Below are positions 8,727 through 18,484 of a stretch of 64,000 bases of DNA, in pieces (the first letter of the stretch is position 1; each line of letters opens with the position of its first letter). The stretch lies in NCBI RefSeq assembly GCF_017352135.1, contig NZ_CP071454.1:4055001-4119000 (forward strand). Reading direction: 5' to 3'. The notes below the pieces were generated by a model. The model was not told where the DNA came from, did no database searches, and saw only the letters and a program-made list of their open reading frames with translations. This DNA is from Rhizobium lentis (GTDB lineage Bacteria; Pseudomonadota; Alphaproteobacteria; Rhizobiales; Rhizobiaceae). Position numbers and translations under genes: made by a program.

Positions 8727-10553
8727 ATGTGCGGCATTGTCGGGATCGTCGGAAATCAGCCTGTTGCCGAGCGCTTGGTGGATGCGCTGAAGCGTCTAGA
8801 ATATCGCGGTTATGATTCCGCCGGCGTCGCCACCATCCATGAGGGCACGATGGATCGCCGCCGCGCCGAGGGAAAGCTTTTCAACCTGGAAAAGCGTCTC
8901 GACGTCGAACCGTTGCCCGGCACCGTCGGCATCGCCCATACGCGCTGGGCAACGCACGGGGTACCCAATGAGACCAACGCTCATCCGCATTTCGTCGAAG
9001 GCGTGGCGGTCGTCCATAACGGAATTATCGAGAATTTCTCCGAGCTTCGCGACGAACTGACTGGGGAGGGTGCGATCTTCGAAACCCAGACAGATACCGA
9101 AGTCGTCGCCCAGCTGATGGCGAAATACCTGCGTGAGGGCATGGAGCCGCGCGTCGCCATGCTCAAGATGCTGAACCGTGTGACGGGCGCCTATGCGCTT
9201 GCCGTCATGCTCAAGGCAGATCCCGGCACGATCATGGCTGCCCGTTCCGGACCGCCGCTTGCCGTCGGTTATGGCCGCGGCGAGATGTTCCTCGGCTCGG
9301 ATGCGATTGCGCTGTCGCCCTTCACCAACGAAATCACCTACCTGGTCGACGGCGATTGCGCAGTCATCACCCGGGACGGTGTGTCCGTGCTCGATTTTGC
9401 CGGCAAGCCGGTCAAGCGCGCCCGTCAGATCTCGCAGGCGACCGCCTATGTCGTCGACAAGGGCAACCATCGCCATTTCATGGAAAAGGAAATTTACGAG
9501 CAGCCGGAGGTCATCTCCCATGCGCTCAGCCATTATGTCGATTTCGCGGAAAACACGATCGGCGCCAATGCCGCCGCGATCGATTTCAAGGCAGTAAGCG
9601 GCCTTGCGATCTCAGCCTGCGGCACTGCCTATCTCGCCGGCCTCGTCGGCAAGTACTGGTTCGAGCGTTATGCCCGCCTGCCTGTTGAAATCGACGTCGC
9701 CTCCGAATTCCGCTACCGCGAAATGCCGCTGTCGCCCTCGCAGGCCGCACTCTTCATCTCCCAATCCGGCGAAACCGCCGATACGCTGGCGTCCCTTCGC
9801 TACTGCCGCGACAACGGGTTGAAGATCGGCGCCGTCGTCAATGTCCGCGAATCGACGATTGCCCGTGAATCCGATGCCGTCTTCCCGATCATGGCCGGTC
9901 CCGAGATTGGCGTTGCCTCGACGAAAGCCTTTACCTGTCAGCTTGCCGTCTTGGCGTCGCTGGCAATTGGCGCCGGCAAGGCGCGCGGCACAGTCGGCGC
10001 AGAAGAGGAGAGGGCGCTGGTGCGCCATCTCGCCGAAATGCCGCGGATCATGAGCCGGGTGCTGAACCTCATTCAGCCGCAGATGGAAAGCCTGTCGCGC
10101 GAATTGTCGAAGTGCAAGGACGTGCTCTATCTCGGCCGCGGCACCAGCTTTCCGCTCGCCATGGAAGGCGCGCTGAAGCTCAAGGAAATTTCCTATATCC
10201 ACGCCGAAGGATATGCTGCTGGTGAATTGAAGCACGGGCCGATCGCGCTGATCGACGAGAACATGCCAGTCATCGTCATCGCCCCTTACGACCGCTTCTT
10301 CGAAAAGACGGTCTCGAACATGCAGGAGGTCGCAGCCCGCGGCGGCCGCATCATTTTCATCACCGATGAAGCGGGTGCTGCGGCCTCGAAACTGCCGACC
10401 ATGGCGACGATCGTCCTGCCGGTGGTCGACGAAATCATCGCGCCGATGATCTTTTCGCCGCCGATCCAGCTGCTCGCCTATCACACTGCCGTTTTCATGG
10501 GCACCGACGTCGATCAGCCGCGCAACCTGGCGAAATCCGTGACCGTGGAATAA
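8727..10553 (+). CDS. glmS: Glutamine-fructose-6-phosphate aminotransferase (isomerizing)
   Basis: A 608-residue enzyme that converts fructose-6-P and glutamine to glucosamine-6-P, the first committed amino-sugar step. Cys2 directly after the start Met is the glutaminase nucleophile (CGIVGIVG). Residues 1 to about 220 form the class-II amidotransferase domain, followed by two SIS domains (ISQSGETADTLASLR and GRGTSFPLAMEGALKLKEISY) and the C-terminal NLAKSVTVE. Length and motifs are normal. No glmS ribozyme is expected in this lineage and none is apparent upstream. Confidence 0.97.
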   Translation: MCGIVGIVGNQPVAERLVDALKRLEYRGYDSAGVATIHEGTMDRRRAEGKLFNLEKRLDVEPLPGTVGIAHTRWATHGVPNETNAHPHFVEGVAVVHNGIIENFSELRDELTGEGAIFETQTDTEVVAQLMAKYLREGMEPRVAMLKMLNRVTGAYALAVMLKADPGTIMAARSGPPLAVGYGRGEMFLGSDAIALSPFTNEITYLVDGDCAVITRDGVSVLDFAGKPVKRARQISQATAYVVDKGNHRHFMEKEIYEQPEVISHALSHYVDFAENTIGANAAAIDFKAVSGLAISACGTAYLAGLVGKYWFERYARLPVEIDVASEFRYREMPLSPSQAALFISQSGETADTLASLRYCRDNGLKIGAVVNVRESTIARESDAVFPIMAGPEIGVASTKAFTCQLAVLASLAIGAGKARGTVGAEEERALVRHLAEMPRIMSRVLNLIQPQMESLSRELSKCKDVLYLGRGTSFPLAMEGALKLKEISYIHAEGYAAGELKHGPIALIDENMPVIVIAPYDRFFEKTVSNMQEVAARGGRIIFITDEAGAAASKLPTMATIVLPVVDEIIAPMIFSPPIQLLAYHTAVFMGTDVDQPRNLAKSVTVE

Positions 10554-10688
10554 GCCTGCGGGAGCCGGGTCTCCGCGCCGAAACGTATTGTGCGGCGGAT
10601 CGAATTCTGGCAATTTTGGTATGCGGACAAGGGGGAAGGGCCGGCGTTCCGGCCTGTCCACGACTGAGATGGAGTTCATCAGGAAGCG

Positions 10689-11396
10689 ATGGCCGACAAC
10701 GCCCCCAGAATGCCGGTCGCGACCCGGCTGAGAAACAATTTTCTCGCAGGTCTGATCATCTGCGCGCCGATCGCGATTACCATCTGGCTGACCTGGACCT
10801 TCATCCACTGGTCGGACAGCTGGGTCAGGCCCTATATTCCGGCGCGCTGGAACCCGGAAAGCTATCTCAATTTTGCCATCCCCGGTTTCGGCCTGCTGAT
10901 TGCTGTCGTCCTGATCACCGTCGTCGGCTTCCTCGGCAAGAACCTCATCGGCCAGAGCATCGTCCGTTTCGGCGAATCGGTCGTCCAGCGTATGCCGCTG
11001 GTGCGCACGATTTACAGAAGCGTGAAGCAGATTTTCGAAACCGTGCTGAAGGAGCAGTCGAATTCCTTCAAGAAGGTCGGTCTGATCGAATATCCCGGTC
11101 CCGGCCTGTGGGCGCTGGTCTTCGTTGCCACCGACGCCAAGGGCGAGATTGCCTCGAAGTTCAATGCCATGGGTCAGGACATGGTCGCCGTCTTCCTGCC
11201 GCCGACGCCCGTGCCGACAGCCGGCTTTCTCATTTTCGTGCCGCGCGAAAAGATTGTCATGCTCGACATGAGCCCGGAAGACGCCGCCAAGTTCTTGATT
11301 TCGGGCGGTCTCGTCGCTCCGGAGCATAAACCGTCCGAGCCGAAGCAGAAACATCTGCCGCGGCCGAAGCCGGTGGCGGTTTCAAAAGCAGACTAA
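10689..11396 (+). CDS. DUF502 family inner-membrane protein
   Basis: A 235-residue protein with two membrane helices (about residues 17-39 and 66-90) and a soluble C-terminal half, matching the DUF502 family. The conserved stretches QRMPLVRTIYRSVKQI and FVPTPPVP-like (FLPPTPVPTAGFLIFVP) are visible. The biochemical role of DUF502 proteins in bacteria is not known. It sits 135 bp after glmS and converges on recG so closely that the two stop codons overlap by two bases. Confidence 0.85.
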   Translation: MADNAPRMPVATRLRNNFLAGLIICAPIAITIWLTWTFIHWSDSWVRPYIPARWNPESYLNFAIPGFGLLIAVVLITVVGFLGKNLIGQSIVRFGESVVQRMPLVRTIYRSVKQIFETVLKEQSNSFKKVGLIEYPGPGLWALVFVATDAKGEIASKFNAMGQDMVAVFLPPTPVPTAGFLIFVPREKIVMLDMSPEDAAKFLISGGLVAPEHKPSEPKQKHLPRPKPVAVSKAD

Positions 11397-13498
11397 CCTG
11401 CTCTCAGGAAGCGGATCGCCTCGTCGCGGCGGAAGAGATAGAGCAGAGTGCGGACCGCCTGTCCTCTTTCGCTGGTCAATTCCGGATCGCGCTCGATCAG
11501 ATAGGCAGCGTCCTTGCGGGCGATCTCGAGCAGATCGGCATGCGCCTCGAGGCTGGCGATGCGGAACCCCGGCGTGCCGGATTGCCGCGTGCCGAGCAAC
11601 TCGCCTTCGCCGCGCAGCTTCAGATCTTCCTCGGCGATTCGGAAACCATCCTCCGTCTCCCGCATGATCGAAAGCCTCGCGTGACCGGTCTCGCCGAGCG
11701 GTCCCTTGTAGAGCAGGATGCAGGTCGAGGCCTCGTCGCCGCGCCCGACACGGCCGCGCAGCTGATGCAGCTGCGCCAGACCGAAGCGTTCGGCGTGTTC
11801 AATCACCATGATTGTCGCATCCGGCACGTCGACGCCCACTTCGACGACAGTCGTGGCGACCAGAAGTCGGGTCTCGCCGTTCTTGAAGGCCATCATTGCC
11901 GCATCCTTTTCCGCGCCGTTCATGCGACCGTGGATCAGGCCGATATCCGGGCCGAGCGCGGAGACGAGCGTCGCATGCCGCTCTTCGGCCGACATCAGGT
12001 CGAGCTCCTCGGATTCTTCGACCAACGGGCAGATCCAGTAGGCTTTCCTGCCCTCGGCGATCGCGCTCTGCAGCCGCCCGACGATCTCGGCGGTCCGTTC
12101 CATCGGCACGGTGATCGTCTGGATGGGCTTCCGGCCGGCCGGTTTCTCGGTCAGCTTGGAAACATCCATATCGCCGAAGGCGGCCAGCACCAGGGTCCGG
12201 GGGATCGGCGTCGCCGTCATGACGAGCATATGCGGCGAGATGCCTTTGGCGGTCAGCCGCAGGCGCTGGTGCACGCCGAAACGGTGCTGCTCGTCGACGA
12301 CGGCAAGCATCAGATTGGCGTAGCTGACGCTCTCCTGGAACAGCGCATGTGTGCCGATGATGATCTGTGCGGCGCCGGAGGCGATGCGCTCGAGGATTTC
12401 CTCACGCTCGCGTCCCTTGGTGCGCCCTGTCAGCACCTCGATGCCGAGCCCGGCGGAGGCGGCGAATTTCGAGATCGTCGCGTGGTGCTGACGGGCGAGG
12501 ATTTCGGTCGGCGCCATCAGCACAGCCTGGCCACCGCTCTCGATCACCGCCGCCATCGCCATCAGCGCCACCAGAGTCTTGCCGGAGCCGACATCGCCCT
12601 GCAGCAGCCGCAGCATCCGCTCGGCTCCGGCCATGTCTTTCAGAATGTCGGCGATCGCCTCGTTTTGGCTTGACGTGAGCGAGAAGGGCACCGTCTTCAG
12701 GATCATGCTGCTGACGGAGCCGGTCGCATGTACCGGCTGACCCGCCACTTTGCGCAGCCTCTGGCGCACCAGGCTGAGCGACAGCTGACCGGCCAGAAAT
12801 TCGTCATAGGCGAGCCGCCGGCGGGCAGGGGCTTGCGGGTCGATATCGGCGAGATCGCGCGGCTCGTGCAGCATATGAAAACCGTCGCGGATCGACGGAA
12901 GGCCCTGTCGCTGCGTCAGCGCGGAGTCGATCCATTCCGGCAGTTCGGGAAAGCGTGGCAGGGCGGCGTCGATGATCTTGCGCAGCGTTTTCGGGGAGAG
13001 CCCCGCCGTCAGCGGATAGATCGGCTCGACGAGCGGAAGGCTCTCCGCCTCCTCGGCCCTGACGATATAGTCGGGATGAACCATCGAGGCGCGGCCGTTG
13101 AACCAGTCGACCTTGCCGCTGACCGTCACCTCGGCGTCTACAGGCAGTTGCTTTTCCAGCCATGCCGCCTGCCCACGGAAGAACACCAGCGTCAACTCGC
13201 CGGTCTCGTCATGCAGGAAGACGCGGTAGGGAACATTGCTTTTGCCGCGCGGCGGCACCTGATGGCGGTCGACGCGTGCGGTGATCGTCACGATCGCGCC
13301 CTGTGGTGCCAGGGCTATTCCCGGCTGGTTGCGCCGGTCGATCAGCGAGAACGGCGCGTGGAACAAGAGGTCGATGACCCGGCAATCCTCCGTCGTCTCG
13401 CGTCCGAGCAGCTTGACGAGCAATTCAGCGATCTTCGGGCCGACGCCCGGAAGGCCCGAAACGGGAGAAAACAGCGGATCGAGAATGGCGGGGCGCAT
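11393..13498 (-). CDS. recG: ATP-dependent DNA helicase RecG
   Basis: A 701-residue branched-DNA helicase that remodels stalled replication forks and Holliday junctions. An N-terminal wedge domain is followed by a superfamily-2 helicase core with Walker A GDVGSGKT, the RecG-type DEQHRFG box and ATPIPRTL. The start at 13498 gives the standard N-terminus (RPAILDPLFSPVSGLPGVGPK); an upstream Met at 13543 would add 15 atypical residues. It is divergent from sdhE-mfd, so the short region 13499-13590 must hold both promoters. Confidence 0.96.
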   Translation of the reverse strand: MRPAILDPLFSPVSGLPGVGPKIAELLVKLLGRETTEDCRVIDLLFHAPFSLIDRRNQPGIALAPQGAIVTITARVDRHQVPPRGKSNVPYRVFLHDETGELTLVFFRGQAAWLEKQLPVDAEVTVSGKVDWFNGRASMVHPDYIVRAEEAESLPLVEPIYPLTAGLSPKTLRKIIDAALPRFPELPEWIDSALTQRQGLPSIRDGFHMLHEPRDLADIDPQAPARRRLAYDEFLAGQLSLSLVRQRLRKVAGQPVHATGSVSSMILKTVPFSLTSSQNEAIADILKDMAGAERMLRLLQGDVGSGKTLVALMAMAAVIESGGQAVLMAPTEILARQHHATISKFAASAGLGIEVLTGRTKGREREEILERIASGAAQIIIGTHALFQESVSYANLMLAVVDEQHRFGVHQRLRLTAKGISPHMLVMTATPIPRTLVLAAFGDMDVSKLTEKPAGRKPIQTITVPMERTAEIVGRLQSAIAEGRKAYWICPLVEESEELDLMSAEERHATLVSALGPDIGLIHGRMNGAEKDAAMMAFKNGETRLLVATTVVEVGVDVPDATIMVIEHAERFGLAQLHQLRGRVGRGDEASTCILLYKGPLGETGHARLSIMRETEDGFRIAEEDLKLRGEGELLGTRQSGTPGFRIASLEAHADLLEIARKDAAYLIERDPELTSERGQAVRTLLYLFRRDEAIRFLRAG

Positions 13499-13590
13499 GC
13501 GGCCAAAATGCGATGAACAATGCGGCCTTGGCAAGGCTGACAAGCCGCTTTCGAGGGGCTATAGAGGCGCATCAACAGGAAGGTAATGCC

Positions 13591-13896
13591 ATGACAGGTG
13601 TCACGCTCACGAGTGCCGGTCTCGACCCGCGCCGCCGCCGGATCCTTTTCCGCTGCTGGCACCGCGGCATCCGCGAGATGGATCTGGTTTTCGGTCAATT
13701 CGCCGAAGCCGAGCTCGCGACGCTTTCGGAAGCCGAACTCGACGAGCTCGAGACGATCATGGCGGAAGAGGACAATGATCTCGTCCGCTGGGTCATGGGA
13801 ACCTGGCCGGTGCCCGAGCGTTTCCAGACACCGATGTTTGCCCGCATCGCCGCCTACAAGCCCGATTTCGACAAGCCCCTCAGGACGCCGGAATGA
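13591..13896 (+). CDS. sdhE: Succinate dehydrogenase flavin-assembly factor SdhE
   Basis: A 101-residue protein that promotes covalent FAD attachment to SdhA. The diagnostic RGxRE motif is present (WHRGIREMD), followed by acidic helices typical of the family. The start at 13591 is taken because AGGAAGG lies at 13577-13583; the open frame continues upstream to 13513 without family similarity. Its stop overlaps the mfd start by four bases (ATGA). The sdhE-mfd pairing has no obvious functional logic beyond co-transcription. Confidence 0.92.
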   Translation: MTGVTLTSAGLDPRRRRILFRCWHRGIREMDLVFGQFAEAELATLSEAELDELETIMAEEDNDLVRWVMGTWPVPERFQTPMFARIAAYKPDFDKPLRTPE

Positions 13897-16800
13897 TCCC
13901 TGGTTTCGATGCGAAGAAGCTTGCGGCTATTGCCGAGCCGCTGACGATCGGCAATGTGCCTGCCGGCCTCGAACCGCTGCTGCTTGCCGAACTCGCCCGA
14001 ACGGGAGAGCCGGTCGCCTATGTCATGTCCGACGGCCATCGCATGGCCGATCTGGAACAGATGCTCGGCTTCGTCGCCCCCGACATTCCGGTTCTCACCC
14101 TGCCGGCCTGGGACTGTCTTCCCTACGACCGCGTCTCGCCGAGCGCCGATACATCGGCCCGCCGGCTTGCGGCGTTGGGTGGACTGATCGCCCACCGCAA
14201 GAAACCGCACGCCGCGATCGTGCTGGTCACCGCCAATGCCATGCTGCAGAAGGTGGCGCCGCATGACGTCATCGAAAGCCTGAGCTTTTCGGCACGCCCC
14301 GGCAACCAGCTGCGCATGGACGATCTCGCCGGGCGCCTGGAGCGCAACGGCTTCGACCGCGTTGCGACCGTTCGCGAAGTCGGCGAATATGCCGTGCGCG
14401 GGGGCATTCTCGACGTCTTCGTGCCGGGTTCGGAAGAGCCGGTTCGCCTCGATTTCTTCGGTGACACGCTGGAATCGATCCGCAGCTTCGATCCCGCCAG
14501 CCAGCGCACCACCGGCCAGGTGCGCTCCCTCGATCTCAATCCGATGAGCGAGGTGACGCTGACCCCCGATAACATAAGCCGCTTCCGGAAGAACTACCTT
14601 TCGGCTTTCGGCGCAACGACGCGCGACGACGCGCTCTATCTCGCCGTTTCCGAAGGCCGGCGTTACCCCGGCATGGAGCATTGGCTGCCGCTCTTCTACG
14701 AGAAGCTCGATACCGTCTTCGATTATCTGAGCGGTTTCCGGATCGTCACCGATCACACGGTGCGCGAAGCGGCGGAAGAGCGCTCCAAGCTCGTTCTCGA
14801 TTATTTCGATGCCCGCCTGAATTCCGGCCAGTCGGCCAAGGGCCAGATGGCGCAGGGCACGCCCTACAAGCCGGTGACGCCAGGCCAGCTTTATCTCGAC
14901 AGCAAGCTCTTCGCCAAAACGCTCGAAGCGCTCGGCGCCATCCGCATCAGTCCCTTCAATGAAATCGAAGGTGAGGCGAGGCGGGTCGTCAATGTCGACG
15001 CCCGCCAGGGTCAGCGCTGGGCCCGCTCGAATGCAGAGGGCGGCGGCGATGCCGAGCGCATCAACATCTTCGATGTCGTCGTCAAGCACATCGCCGACCG
15101 GCGTGCCGCCGGCGCAAAAGTGCTCGTCACCGCCTGGACCGAAGGCTCACTCGAACGCCTGCTGCAGGTGCTGAACGAACATGGCCTGGAAAAGGTCAAG
15201 CCCGTCGAGGCGCTGAAGGATCTCGGCTCGCTGGCGAAAGGCGAGGCCGCTGCTGCGGTGCTCAATCTCGAATCCGGCTTCGAGGCGGGCGAGCTCGTCG
15301 TCATCGGCGAGCAGGACATCCTCGGCGACCGTATGGTGCGCCGCTCCAAGCGCCGCAAGCGCGCCGCCGATTTCATCTCGGAGGTCGCCGGCCTCGACGA
15401 GGGCTCGATCGTCGTTCATGCCGAACACGGCATCGGACGCTTCATCGGGCTGAGGACCATCGAGGCTGCGGGCGCCCCGCATGCCTGCCTCGAACTGCAA
15501 TATGCCGACGAGGCCAAGCTCTTCCTGCCGGTCGAAAACATCGATCTTCTCTCGCGCTACGGCGGCGAGGGCACCGATGCCCAGCTCGACAAGCTCGGCG
15601 GCGGCGCCTGGCAGATGCGCAAGGCCAAGCTCAAACGGCGCCTGCTCGACATGGCCGATGCGCTGATCCGCATTGCTGCCGAGCGGCTGACGCGCCATGC
15701 GCCGATGCTGACGGCGCCGGACGGCCTTTACGACGAGTTTGCTGCCCGCTTCCCCTATGACGAGACCGAGGACCAGGACAATGCCATTGACGCTGTGCGC
15801 TCCGATCTCGGCGCCGGCCGGCCGATGGATCGTCTCGTCTGCGGGGACGTCGGCTTCGGCAAGACGGAAGTGGCGCTGCGCGCCGCTTTCGTTGCAGCAA
15901 TGAACGGCGTCCAGATCGCCGTCGTCGTGCCAACGACCTTGCTCGCCCGCCAGCATTTCAAGACCTTTTCCGAGCGTTTCCGTGGTCTGCCGGTGCGCGT
16001 CCAGCAGGCCTCGCGCCTCGTTGGGTCGAAGGAGTTGGCGCTGACCAAAAAGGAAGTGGCGGACGGCAAGACCGATATCGTCGTCGGCACGCATGCGCTG
16101 CTCGGCGCCGGCATCAAATTCGCCAATCTCGGTCTGCTGATCATCGACGAGGAACAGCATTTCGGCGTCAAGCACAAGGAGCGGCTGAAGGAGCTGAAGA
16201 GCGACGTGCACGTGCTGACGCTCTCGGCGACGCCGATCCCGCGCACGCTGCAGCTCGCCATGACCGGAGTGCGCGAACTGTCGCTGATCACCACGCCGCC
16301 GGTCGATCGCATGGCGGTGCGAACCTTCATCTCGCCCTTCGACAGCCTGGTCATCCGCGAGACACTGATGCGCGAGCACTATCGCGGCGGCCAGAGCTTC
16401 TATGTCTGCCCGCGGCTTGCCGATCTCGCGGACGTGCATGCCTTCTTGCAGTCGGATGTGCCGGAGCTGAAGGTCGCCGTCGCTCATGGCCAGATGCCGG
16501 CCGGCGAACTCGAAGACATCATGAACGCCTTCTATGAAGGCCGCTACGACGTGCTGTTGTCCACAACCATCGTCGAATCCGGTCTCGATGTGCCGACGGC
16601 TAACACGCTGATCGTCCACCGCGCCGATATGTTCGGCCTTGCCCAACTCTATCAGCTGCGCGGCCGCGTCGGCCGCTCCAAGGTGCGCGCCTTCGCGCTC
16701 TTCACCCTGCCTGTCAACAAGGTGCTAACGGCGACGGCCGAACGCCGGCTGAAGGTGCTGCAGTCGCTCGACACACTCGGAGCCGGCTTCCAGCTGGCAA

Positions 16801-17396
16801 GCCACGATCTCGACATCCGCGGCGCCGGCAATCTGCTCGGCGAGGAACAGTCCGGCCATATCAAGGAGGTCGGCTTCGAGCTCTATCAGCAGATGTTGGA
16901 AGAGGCGGTCGCCGAGGTCAAGGGTGTCGACGAGATTCACGACACCGGCTGGTCGCCGCAAATCTCCGTCGGCACGACGGTGATGATCCCCGAGGATTAC
17001 GTGCCCGACCTGCATCTGCGCATGGCGCTTTACCGTCGTCTCGGCGAAATCACGGAACTGAAGGAGATCGACGGCTTCGGCGCCGAGATGATCGACCGCT
17101 TCGGGCCGATGCCGATCGAAGTCCAGCATCTGTTGAAGATCGTCTACATCAAGTCGCTCTGCCGCACCGCTAACGTCGAAAAACTCGATGCTGGCCCGAA
17201 GGGCGTCGTCGTGCAGTTCCGCAACAAGGAATTCCCCAATCCGGCAAACCTCGTCGGCTATATCGGCAAGCAGGGCACGATGGCGAAGATCCGTCGCGAT
17301 CACAGCCTGTTCCTGACCCGCGACCTGCCGACACCGGAAAAACGCCTGCAGGGTGCGGCTGTCATCATGACGCAACTGGCGGAACTCGCGAAATAA
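13893..17396 (+). CDS. mfd: Transcription-repair coupling factor Mfd
   Basis: A 1167-residue ATPase that removes stalled RNA polymerase and recruits UvrA to DNA damage. In order: UvrB-like domains (residues 1 to about 350), a CarD-like RNA-polymerase-interaction domain (about 505 onward, EGSIVVHAEHGIGRF), a RecG-like helicase core with GDVGFGKTE at about residue 650 and DEEQHFG at about 751, and the C-terminal TRCF domain (LRMALYRRLGEI). Length is typical. It overlaps sdhE by four bases. It works with the uvrA encoded at 27696-30617. Confidence 0.97.
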   Translation: MIPGFDAKKLAAIAEPLTIGNVPAGLEPLLLAELARTGEPVAYVMSDGHRMADLEQMLGFVAPDIPVLTLPAWDCLPYDRVSPSADTSARRLAALGGLIAHRKKPHAAIVLVTANAMLQKVAPHDVIESLSFSARPGNQLRMDDLAGRLERNGFDRVATVREVGEYAVRGGILDVFVPGSEEPVRLDFFGDTLESIRSFDPASQRTTGQVRSLDLNPMSEVTLTPDNISRFRKNYLSAFGATTRDDALYLAVSEGRRYPGMEHWLPLFYEKLDTVFDYLSGFRIVTDHTVREAAEERSKLVLDYFDARLNSGQSAKGQMAQGTPYKPVTPGQLYLDSKLFAKTLEALGAIRISPFNEIEGEARRVVNVDARQGQRWARSNAEGGGDAERINIFDVVVKHIADRRAAGAKVLVTAWTEGSLERLLQVLNEHGLEKVKPVEALKDLGSLAKGEAAAAVLNLESGFEAGELVVIGEQDILGDRMVRRSKRRKRAADFISEVAGLDEGSIVVHAEHGIGRFIGLRTIEAAGAPHACLELQYADEAKLFLPVENIDLLSRYGGEGTDAQLDKLGGGAWQMRKAKLKRRLLDMADALIRIAAERLTRHAPMLTAPDGLYDEFAARFPYDETEDQDNAIDAVRSDLGAGRPMDRLVCGDVGFGKTEVALRAAFVAAMNGVQIAVVVPTTLLARQHFKTFSERFRGLPVRVQQASRLVGSKELALTKKEVADGKTDIVVGTHALLGAGIKFANLGLLIIDEEQHFGVKHKERLKELKSDVHVLTLSATPIPRTLQLAMTGVRELSLITTPPVDRMAVRTFISPFDSLVIRETLMREHYRGGQSFYVCPRLADLADVHAFLQSDVPELKVAVAHGQMPAGELEDIMNAFYEGRYDVLLSTTIVESGLDVPTANTLIVHRADMFGLAQLYQLRGRVGRSKVRAFALFTLPVNKVLTATAERRLKVLQSLDTLGAGFQLASHDLDIRGAGNLLGEEQSGHIKEVGFELYQQMLEEAVAEVKGVDEIHDTGWSPQISVGTTVMIPEDYVPDLHLRMALYRRLGEITELKEIDGFGAEMIDRFGPMPIEVQHLLKIVYIKSLCRTANVEKLDAGPKGVVVQFRNKEFPNPANLVGYIGKQGTMAKIRRDHSLFLTRDLPTPEKRLQGAAVIMTQLAELAK

Positions 17397-17410
17397 ACGG
17401 AGGAACAGAC

Positions 17411-17878
17411 ATGGCGAAATACGGCGCAACGGTCGCCTGGGAGCGGAGCGGCGCGATCTTCACCGACAACCGCTACAGCCGTGCCCACCGCTGGACCTTC
17501 GCCGGCGGCATTGAGGTGAGGGCGTCCTCATCCTCGCATGTCGTTCCGCTGCCCTATTCCGCCGAGGATGCGGTCGATCCGGAGGAGGCTTTCGTCGCCT
17601 CGCTCTCCAGCTGCCACATGCTCTGGTTCCTGTCGATTGCCGCCAAGCAAGGCTTTTGCGTCGACAGCTACACCGATGCCGCCGAGGGCGTCATGGAGAA
17701 GAATGGCGAAGGCCGGCTTGCCATGACCGTGGTGACGCTAAAGCCGCATGTCGTCTTCAGCGGCGAAAAGCAGCCTTCCCTCAGCGAGCTGGAAGGCCTG
17801 CATCATCGCGCCCACGACGAATGTTTCATCGCCAATTCGGTGAAGACTGAGGTGCGCTGCGTACCGGTTCTGGGCTGA
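17411..17878 (+). CDS. OsmC family peroxide-defence protein
   Basis: A 155-residue OsmC/Ohr-type thiol peroxidase candidate. Both expected redox cysteines are present, one in SSCHMLWFL and one in DECFIANS. Such proteins reduce organic hydroperoxides as dimers; whether this is an OsmC or a relative with another role cannot be settled from sequence. It follows mfd by 14 bp with an AGGAA-type ribosome site and may be read from the same transcript. Confidence 0.88.
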   Translation: MAKYGATVAWERSGAIFTDNRYSRAHRWTFAGGIEVRASSSSHVVPLPYSAEDAVDPEEAFVASLSSCHMLWFLSIAAKQGFCVDSYTDAAEGVMEKNGEGRLAMTVVTLKPHVVFSGEKQPSLSELEGLHHRAHDECFIANSVKTEVRCVPVLG

Positions 17879-17915
17879 GCCGCCGCAAAATTGCGCGAAG
17901 CGTGATCTGGCGGCT

Positions 17916-18473
17916 TCAGTCGCCTGGGGGTTCGGACCAGCCGATCAGCTTTGCCCAGTCATTGGCGCCGTCCATGATGATGTCGAACACCGGGTCCTTG
18001 ATGTCGTAGTAAAAATCGACGTCGTCGGGAAAACGTTGGGCGAGCCGCTGCTTGATCAGAGCGTAGGCGCTTGCCGCCATCGGATGGGCGCGCAGGAAGT
18101 CGCGGCAAAGAAGAGAATATCGCTGATTGAAACGGCCTTTTTCGCGGATGTGCAGGTTCGCCGGGCGCCCCTTGCTGCGATAGAAGGCCTTGCGCAGTTC
18201 GCCTTCGGCCAGATCAAGTCCCGGAGGGCAGTGATCGATGACGATCGGTCTGTGCTCGAAGCCCGCCTCTTTGAAGGCGTCGGCATCTACGTCAGCGAGA
18301 TCGTTCACCGTCAGCTGAATATCGATGATATTCTTGGCGGGAAGTCCGGGAACGGCGGTCGAGCCGATGTGATGCACATATGCCCCGGCGGGTGCTGCTC
18401 CCATGATTGCGGATTTGAGGGTCGTGAAATCCTCGACCCAGCTTTGCCGCGCCTCCTCGATCTCGATCCGCAT
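17916..18473 (-). CDS. GrpB family (UPF0157) protein, nucleotidyltransferase fold
   Basis: A 185-residue GrpB/UPF0157 protein with the family hallmark HHIGSTAVPGLPAKNIIDIQL near residue 36. The family has a nucleotidyltransferase fold and occurs alone or fused to CoaE (dephospho-CoA kinase); its own reaction is not established. It begins 11 bp after the DsbA-like gene on the same strand, so the two are probably co-transcribed. It converges on the OsmC gene, and a short AGCCGCC/GGCGGCT hairpin spans the 37 bp between the two stops. Confidence 0.85.
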   Translation of the reverse strand: MRIEIEEARQSWVEDFTTLKSAIMGAAPAGAYVHHIGSTAVPGLPAKNIIDIQLTVNDLADVDADAFKEAGFEHRPIVIDHCPPGLDLAEGELRKAFYRSKGRPANLHIREKGRFNQRYSLLCRDFLRAHPMAASAYALIKQRLAQRFPDDVDFYYDIKDPVFDIIMDGANDWAKLIGWSEPPGD

Positions 18474-18484
18474 GACCGGCAGCG

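Noticed and set aside
10554..10688. Possible small gene between glmS and the DUF502 gene
   Set aside because: No frame with a start, ribosome site and plausible composition was found.
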